From the NCBI RefSeq assembly GCF_003815975.1, contig NZ_CP033932.1, positions 1,961,001-2,025,000 on the forward strand: 64,000 nt of DNA, written 5' to 3'. Each line of letters starts with the position of its first letter. Positions within the stretch are counted from its first letter, which is position 1. Below are positions 59,073 through 64,000 of the stretch, piece by piece. The notes beneath the pieces were generated by a model. It worked only from the letters and a program-made list of their open reading frames with translations. It was not told the DNA's origin and searched no databases. Both the position numbers and the translations under genes were made by a program. The stretch comes from Chryseobacterium bernardetii. GTDB taxonomy: Bacteria > Bacteroidota > Bacteroidia > Flavobacteriales > Weeksellaceae.

Positions 59073-60098
59073 TTATTTTGATTTATAAAAAGAAATAGTA
59101 TTATCCCTATAGCTTTCAGTTTTGTTAACGCTATGATTGAATTCCGGGGCTTTTGTACCGTTCCTTAGTTCCAGGTTTTCATTTTTAATAATGATAACTT
59201 CGTCCCAAAGATCTGCGTCAATAAATTGCTGTAAGGTAAAGCGGCCTCCTTCTATGATAATAGACTGAATTTGTTCATTGTATAATATTTCCATCAAATC
59301 AGATAAGAAATTCTCTTTTTTGATTTTAATGAATTGAATATGTTCTTGCGCTCCTTCTTTACTACTGTTTAGAACTAATGTTCTGGCTTCATTGTTGTAA
59401 ATCTTAAAGTCATCCGGAACTTTCAGGTCAAAATCAATTAAAATTCTGATTGGGTTTATTCCCTCAACATTTCTTACAGTAAGGCTGGGATTATCATTTA
59501 AAGCAGTTTGTGTTCCTACCAAAATAGCATGCTCGTTTGCTCTTAACTGATGAACAAACTGATTAACTAACGCATTGGAGACAGCAGTTGGTTTAAAATC
59601 TTTATCCAGAAATCCATCACCGGATTCTGCCCATTTTAAAATGATGTAAGGCCTTTTCTTTTCGTGGTAGGTAAAAAATCTTTTGTTCAGTTCAATACAT
59701 TTATTTTCAAGAATTCCGGAAACAGCCTCTATTCCTGCATCCTGAATGATCTTTTTCCCTTTTCCGTTTACTTTATCATGGGAATCCATAGCACCGATAA
59801 CTACTTTTTTGAAACCTAATTCTTTAATTTTTAAAGCGCATGGGGGAGTTTTACCGTAGTGTGCACAAGGCTCCAGAGAAACATAGATTGTTGATTCTGG
59901 AATCAGAGTTTTGTCTTTCACAGAATTAATGGCATTGATCTCTGCATGGTTTTCTCCTGCTTTATGATGGTAGCCCTCACCAATGATTTCACCTTTGTAA
60001 ACAATCACACTTCCTACAAGTGGGTTGGGGTAGGTTTTACCCAGAGCTTTCTGGGCCAGTTCAATACATCGTTTAATATAAAGTTCGTCGTTATTCAT
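59073..60098 (-). CDS. ribD: Bifunctional riboflavin biosynthesis protein RibD
   Basis: A 341-residue cytoplasmic enzyme with an N-terminal deaminase and a C-terminal reductase. The deaminase zinc site is in 'ENHAEINAI' and 'EPCAHYGKTPPC'; 'GKTYPNPLVGSVIV' is the family start. The reductase half has 'WAESGDGFLDKDF', 'LVGTQTALNDNPSLTVR' and 'IIEGGRFTLQQF' (NADPH-binding). Start ATG at 60098 (MNNDELYIKR); upstream residues are not conserved. Confidence 0.93.
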   Translation of the reverse strand: MNNDELYIKRCIELAQKALGKTYPNPLVGSVIVYKGEIIGEGYHHKAGENHAEINAINSVKDKTLIPESTIYVSLEPCAHYGKTPPCALKIKELGFKKVVIGAMDSHDKVNGKGKKIIQDAGIEAVSGILENKCIELNKRFFTYHEKKRPYIILKWAESGDGFLDKDFKPTAVSNALVNQFVHQLRANEHAILVGTQTALNDNPSLTVRNVEGINPIRILIDFDLKVPDDFKIYNNEARTLVLNSSKEGAQEHIQFIKIKKENFLSDLMEILYNEQIQSIIIEGGRFTLQQFIDADLWDEVIIIKNENLELRNGTKAPEFNHSVNKTESYRDNTISFYKSK

Positions 60099-60115
60099 AT
60101 TTATAAAAAGAAAAA

Positions 60116-60140
60116 GCGAAGACAAATTGCTTTGCTCCGC
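60116..60140 (-). terminator. Possible terminator of the DUF349 gene
   Basis: On the minus strand GCGGAG and CTTCGC form a short stem with one G-U pair, followed by T5CT4, 22 bases after the DUF349 stop. Confidence 0.45.
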
Positions 60141-60161
60141 CTTTATTTATTGTGTTAAGAT

Positions 60162-61964
60162 TTATTCTCCTGCAATAATATTGTGAAGATTCTGCTTTAA
60201 CGTTTCCAGATGAGCTTTCTTTTCATCAATGGTGTTATAAGTATCCCTTAATAGAGGATTCTCTCTTGATGGTTTATTGAAGAATGAAAGGTTGTTTTCT
60301 AGCTTAACAATTTCAGCTTCAAGATCGGAAATCTGGTTTTTGATCTTTCTTGCTTTATCAGTAAGCTGATTTTCTGATAATCCTTCCTCTTTCAATTCCA
60401 GCTCATTGATTTTATTGATCTTCAATTTTTCTCTTAAAGTCTTATTGAACTCAGAGTTGATGGAGATCTTATCTCTTGGAACTTTTCCAATATTATTCCA
60501 TGCTGTTTTAATGGCTTCAATTTTTTCAATACTTCCTTCTTCATTGGAAACCATTTTCAATTCATCAAGAAGGGCTTTCTTATTTTTGTAATTTTCTTTC
60601 CAGTTATCAGTAGAAGTATTACTCTTTTCTCTGTAATTGTTAAAGAAGGCGTTACAGGCATCACGGAACTCATCCCAAATTTTGTTGGTCATGCTCTTTG
60701 GAACGTGTCCGATCTTTTTCCAGTCTTCCTGAAGCTTTTTGAACAGTGGAACAGCAATATCCCATTCTTCATTATTCTGATTGTCCTGAGCGGTCTGGAT
60801 CAGCTTTAGCTTTTCTTCCAGATTAGCCTGTTGGGAACCTTTTAAAGATTTATAATAATTATTTTTTGTTGTATTAAATCCTCTTAATGTTGTTTTGAAA
60901 TCATTCCAGTTCTGGTTAGACAGTTTTCTGGGAACACTTCCTGTTTTTAAGAAATCTGAACGCAGGTCTTCAACTATTTTAATGGCATTCTGCCAGTAAT
61001 TGTGATTAGGCGTTTCAGAAGGTTCTGAAAGTTTCTTGATCTCAGCGATGATCTGATTTTTTTTCTCAAGATTGGCAGCCTGTTCTTTTTCAATAGATGC
61101 GGAAAGCTCAGATTTTCTTTCGTGAATTTTATTGGAAATTTCCTTAAACTCTTCCCATGTTTTCTCACGGAACTCTTCAGCTACAGGCTCTGCTTCTTCT
61201 TTCCAGAGTTTATGAAGATACTGAAGTTCATTTAAAGCTTTCTGAATAACAGGTTCATTCTCCAGTTCCTGAGCTCGGGCGATGATGTGCTGTCTTTTTT
61301 CAAGATTGTGGCTGTATTCCTGCTCCAAAAATTCTTTATTCAGATCCAGCATCTGATAAAACTGGTTCAGATGGTGAAAATAATTATTGTTAAGAATTTT
61401 AAATTCTGATTTTGCAACCTGTCCGGCCTTTGACCATTCTTCTTTTATTTCACGGATGGATTTAAAAAGATTGGTCCCCGGTTCTGAATTGGTATATAAA
61501 TTTTTTAATCTTTCAATAATGGTCTGACGGTGTTCCAAATTCTTTTTCTGTTCTTCTTCCTGTCCTTTCTGGAATTCGTCATGCTTCTCTTTAAAAATAT
61601 TGATTAATGCAGAGAATTTCGCTTGTGAAGGATGCTCGTAACTGAAATTTTCCGGAGCATTTCCTGCTTCTACAAACTCATGTTTTTTGTCTTCCACTTC
61701 ATCATGGATGTGATGACTTGCTTTTTCTTTCAGCTGATTGAATTTTTTGGAATTCTCACCTGCATCGGGTGCATTGATGAGCTTTTCCATTTCTTTCAGG
61801 GCATCAGCCAGAGAGATCTCAACATCTTCATGTTCTTCCAGGTGTTCAGCATCATCTTCATGGGGATTGGCATCATGAGAAACGGTGTTTTCCGATGTTT
61901 CCTGAGATACTTCGTTAGGATTTTTCTTTTCTTCGTTTTCAGAAAGATTGTTTTCTGTAGTCAT
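60162..61964 (-). CDS. DUF349 repeat protein
   Basis: A 600-residue soluble, highly charged helical protein. Five or so copies of an approximately 70-residue unit with 'W....G.V' and 'F....' words are visible ('EEWSKAGQVAKSEFKILNN', 'LHKLWKEEAEPVAEEFRE', 'RSDFLKTGSVPRKLSNQ', 'EDWKKIGHVPKSMTNKI', 'TAWNNIGKVPRDKISINS'). DUF349 domains form elongated helical scaffolds without known enzyme activity. N-terminal ~60 residues are acidic and low in complexity. The role is unknown; the E. coli relative is YccJ-like only in name, so I do not transfer a function. Confidence 0.85.
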   Translation of the reverse strand: MTTENNLSENEEKKNPNEVSQETSENTVSHDANPHEDDAEHLEEHEDVEISLADALKEMEKLINAPDAGENSKKFNQLKEKASHHIHDEVEDKKHEFVEAGNAPENFSYEHPSQAKFSALINIFKEKHDEFQKGQEEEQKKNLEHRQTIIERLKNLYTNSEPGTNLFKSIREIKEEWSKAGQVAKSEFKILNNNYFHHLNQFYQMLDLNKEFLEQEYSHNLEKRQHIIARAQELENEPVIQKALNELQYLHKLWKEEAEPVAEEFREKTWEEFKEISNKIHERKSELSASIEKEQAANLEKKNQIIAEIKKLSEPSETPNHNYWQNAIKIVEDLRSDFLKTGSVPRKLSNQNWNDFKTTLRGFNTTKNNYYKSLKGSQQANLEEKLKLIQTAQDNQNNEEWDIAVPLFKKLQEDWKKIGHVPKSMTNKIWDEFRDACNAFFNNYREKSNTSTDNWKENYKNKKALLDELKMVSNEEGSIEKIEAIKTAWNNIGKVPRDKISINSEFNKTLREKLKINKINELELKEEGLSENQLTDKARKIKNQISDLEAEIVKLENNLSFFNKPSRENPLLRDTYNTIDEKKAHLETLKQNLHNIIAGE

Positions 61965-62038
61965 AGCAAATCTTTTATGTGAGTGGCGTTAATATCCTTT
62001 AAATATAGCTGTGAGGCCAATTAAAGTACTAATTTATG

Positions 62039-62776
62039 TTATTTTTTTTGAAAATTCCAAATTTCCCAAGCTTTTTCTGCTTGCTGCTCAAGCATATAAT
62101 AACCGTTTACTGTTTTTGCTCCTTTTTCGGAAGCATTGATGATAAACTGTGTATAGTTTGGGTTGTAAATTAAATCGATAACTAAATGTTCCGGGGAAAG
62201 CGCATCGAAAGGAAAAGCCAGGCAGTCTTCAACATTCGGGAAGGTCCCTACTGGAGTACATTGAATAATAATCTTATGCTCCTGTACAGTTTCCTTATCC
62301 AGATTTTCAAAATTGATTTCGGTACTTCTTGAAATGGTTTGGGATTGGATATTATGTTTGTCTAAAACATACTTTACTGCTTTTGCAGCTCCTCCGTTTC
62401 CTAAGATCAGTGCTTTATCCTGTGATGGTTTTTTGTGAAGAAGAAGGGTCTTTTCAAAACCGAAAGCATCTGTATTATATCCGGTTTTTTTACCGTTTTG
62501 AATTAAAACACAGTTTACAGCGCCAATTTTTTCAGCCTCATCACTTAATTCATCAAGATAATTGATGATCTGCTCTTTATAGGGAATGGTAACGTTGAAG
62601 CCTAATAATTCAGGTGAAGAAAAAAGGTTTTCTACTTCATTGATTTCGTTTAAATCAAAAATATCATAGGAGAACCCTTTAAGCATAAGCTTTTGAAACT
62701 TATTTTCGAAGAATTTTTTAGAAAAGGAATAGGAAATATTTCGTCCTATCAATCCTAATTTTTTATTGGAATCCAT
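62039..62776 (-). CDS. aroE: Shikimate dehydrogenase
   Basis: A 245-residue enzyme of aromatic amino-acid synthesis that reduces 3-dehydroshikimate with NADPH. Motifs: 'GLIGRNISYSFSKKFFE' (shikimate-binding SxS), 'GFNVTIPYKEQIINYL' (catalytic Lys), 'GYNTDAFGFEKTL' (Asp), 'LILGNGGAAKAVKYVL' (NADPH loop) and 'DLIYNPNYTQFIINA'. Slightly short but complete. It starts 62 bases before the terminator of the gene to its right. Confidence 0.93.
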   Translation of the reverse strand: MDSNKKLGLIGRNISYSFSKKFFENKFQKLMLKGFSYDIFDLNEINEVENLFSSPELLGFNVTIPYKEQIINYLDELSDEAEKIGAVNCVLIQNGKKTGYNTDAFGFEKTLLLHKKPSQDKALILGNGGAAKAVKYVLDKHNIQSQTISRSTEINFENLDKETVQEHKIIIQCTPVGTFPNVEDCLAFPFDALSPEHLVIDLIYNPNYTQFIINASEKGAKTVNGYYMLEQQAEKAWEIWNFQKK

Positions 62777-62793
62777 ACATCAAAATTATAAAA

Positions 62794-62817
62794 AAAGACC
62801 GGAAAAATCCGGCCTTT
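62794..62817 (-). terminator. Rho-independent terminator of the endonuclease gene
   Basis: The minus-strand stem AAAGGCCGGA/TCCGGTCTTT (one mismatch) has a four-base loop and a T run, 20-odd bases after the stop of the right-hand gene. Confidence 0.75.
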
Positions 62818-62839
62818 AGTTTGAAATATTTTATATTAA

Positions 62840-64000
62840 TTATTCTACGATAAATTTAGTAGAGAAATTATCTGTTTTTAAGATGTAAGTTCCTTTCAAT
62901 AAACCTTTAAGGTTAATTTTATTGGCGCTTTTGAAAGGATTGGCAAGCGTTTCAATTACTTTTCCTGAAAGATCATAGATCTCAGCTTTTGAGATTTTGC
63001 TAAGGTTTTCCCCTTTTACATGCAGTTCATTGTTTCTTACCGGGTTAGGGTAGATTGTAAATTCAGGCTTGTCTTTTTTAATTTCAGAAGTTGCTAATGA
63101 TCCGCTATAGCATGTCCAGCTTAAATCATCCAGTGTAGGTCTGTTTGAAGTTGTGCTTGTAATTTTGATAATTATATCCCCACTGATGTTAATATTATCA
63201 AGTGTTGTAGTTGTAGCTGCAGAAGTATATGGAATAGTACCTACAGTAGTTCCGTTAATGATGACATTTAAATTGCCATTTGAGCCTGAGAGTTTTCTTT
63301 GAGTAGTCAGCGTTAAACTTTTTATACCACCTGCAATGGAAGAACTTGTAAGGTCTCCGGTTCTCAAAGTGATTGCTCTTGTAGTATTGATTGGTTCATC
63401 CACTTTTGCGTTTGTTGCGGTCCAGGTGATACCATTATTAGTCCAAACTCTTTCAATATAGCCATTATCTGTACCAGGTACATTGTTAAAGTTTTCAGTT
63501 CCACAGCTTCCACCTCCTACAGGTCCGTCAAGGGTAGTTCCTGATGCTACATTACTTTGCGGAGAGGCATTGCCAAATGCATCTTTAGCTATTACATAGA
63601 AGTTATATGAAGTAAGCGGAGATAATCCTGTTACAGTAGCTGTTGTTGATGTTCCTGAAACAGTGGTTTTTAATGTAGTACCTACATAAATATCATAGGC
63701 TGTTACCCCAACATTATCTGTTGCAGCAGTCCAGCTTAGGCCCATTGTGTTAGCAGTAGGATTGTTAGCAACAAGATTTGTAGGAGCTGTAGGGGCTTGG
63801 TTGTCTACAACTGGTGATCCCCAGATTAAATCAACATAAGAAGGGTTATCAATGAAGGGATTCCTGTTTCCCTGGAATGCATAGGATGCATTATTTCTCG
63901 CAATTTCTGCAGCAGATACAGGATCCATAGCATGCCATTGTAAAAGTTGTTGAAGTTCCCAAGGCTGAAGACCTGGAAAAGCAGATCCTCCAAGTATATT
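62840..64000 (-). CDS. T9SS-exported endonuclease I with fibronectin type III domain (5' partial)
   Basis: The frame runs off the right edge (387 visible residues). The visible N-terminal end reads 'LLQWHAMDPVSAAEIARNN' and 'FQGNRNPFIDNPSYV', the signature of the endonuclease I (EndA/NucM) family, non-specific extracellular or periplasmic nuclease; the catalytic domain is largely outside the window. A fibronectin type III domain follows ('NQAPTAPTNLVANNPTAN', 'DIYVGTTLKTTV', 'NFYVIAKDAFGNASP'), then a lectin-like beta region and a type A T9SS sorting tail ('EFTIYPNPVRNNELHV', 'GTYILKTDNFSTKFIVE'). Expected to be secreted. Confidence 0.88.
   Translation of the reverse strand, partial: NILGGSAFPGLQPWELQQLLQWHAMDPVSAAEIARNNASYAFQGNRNPFIDNPSYVDLIWGSPVVDNQAPTAPTNLVANNPTANTMGLSWTAATDNVGVTAYDIYVGTTLKTTVSGTSTTATVTGLSPLTSYNFYVIAKDAFGNASPQSNVASGTTLDGPVGGGSCGTENFNNVPGTDNGYIERVWTNNGITWTATNAKVDEPINTTRAITLRTGDLTSSSIAGGIKSLTLTTQRKLSGSNGNLNVIINGTTVGTIPYTSAATTTTLDNINISGDIIIKITSTTSNRPTLDDLSWTCYSGSLATSEIKKDKPEFTIYPNPVRNNELHVKGENLSKISKAEIYDLSGKVIETLANPFKSANKINLKGLLKGTYILKTDNFSTKFIVE

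Noticed and set aside
1..64000. tRNA, rRNA, insertion sequences or plasmid/phage attachment sites
   Set aside because: I looked for cloverleaf-like blocks, transposase motifs and flanking direct repeats and saw none that I could support.

Overview
The window is AT-rich DNA from a member of the Bacteroidota, most likely a Chryseobacterium-like flavobacterium (family Weeksellaceae). The evidence is a PorP/SprF-type protein, proteins with type IX secretion (T9SS) sorting tails, many TonB or lipoprotein genes, a 14-subunit complex I operon with a short NuoG, promoters of the TTG/TAnnTTTG flavobacterial type, and almost no Shine-Dalgarno sequences. No rRNA, tRNA, CRISPR array, transposase or phage structural gene was seen. 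Both window edges cut a gene: a PorP/SprF family gene on the left and a T9SS-exported endonuclease I on the right.

Layout. 1-9.3 kb: housekeeping genes (hemW, a DUF4139 protein, murI, a nitroreductase divergent from an HxlR regulator, rsmD with DUF3822, an Smr protein, a YfcE-type phosphoesterase, two small exported proteins). 9.6-16.3 kb: an iron-acquisition operon preceded by a clear promoter and a 25-bp palindrome. It encodes a GNAT siderophore acyltransferase with an unusual N-terminal half, an IucD-type amine N-monooxygenase, a TonB receptor and a XusB-like (DUF4374-type) surface lipoprotein. 16.5-31.2 kb: a serine hydrolase, archaemetzincin/sixA, ruvX-def-DUF5606, mazG, a giant metallophosphoesterase/Omp85 fusion with a kinase-like middle, an HD-PycTM protein and a GAF protein.

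31.4-39.1 kb is an accessory island, all on the minus strand: a LysM protein, a DUF4280 PAAR-like spike tip, a 1058-residue two-enzyme cell-wall lytic effector (GH19-like plus M23) and four small lipoproteins that could be immunity proteins. It reads as a type VI-like (T6SS-iii) or contractile-injection cargo cassette without its injection machine. 39.3-53.8 kb is the complete nuoA-N operon on the minus strand, with an extra outer-membrane barrel gene between nuoF and nuoG. 53.9-64 kb holds a newly noted 58-residue membrane protein, a GNAT-like protein, a YugP peptidase, a YigZ/IMPACT protein, a Ycf48-like T9SS protein, ribD, a DUF349 protein, aroE and the partial endonuclease.

At the sequence level, many intergenic spacers, above all those of the nuo operon, carry degenerate tandem repeats with an exact 7-bp phase (for example GC every 7 bases over nine units at 52167-52229). 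These are explained by no gene and are among the most interesting signals here, with the effector cassette and the siderophore locus.
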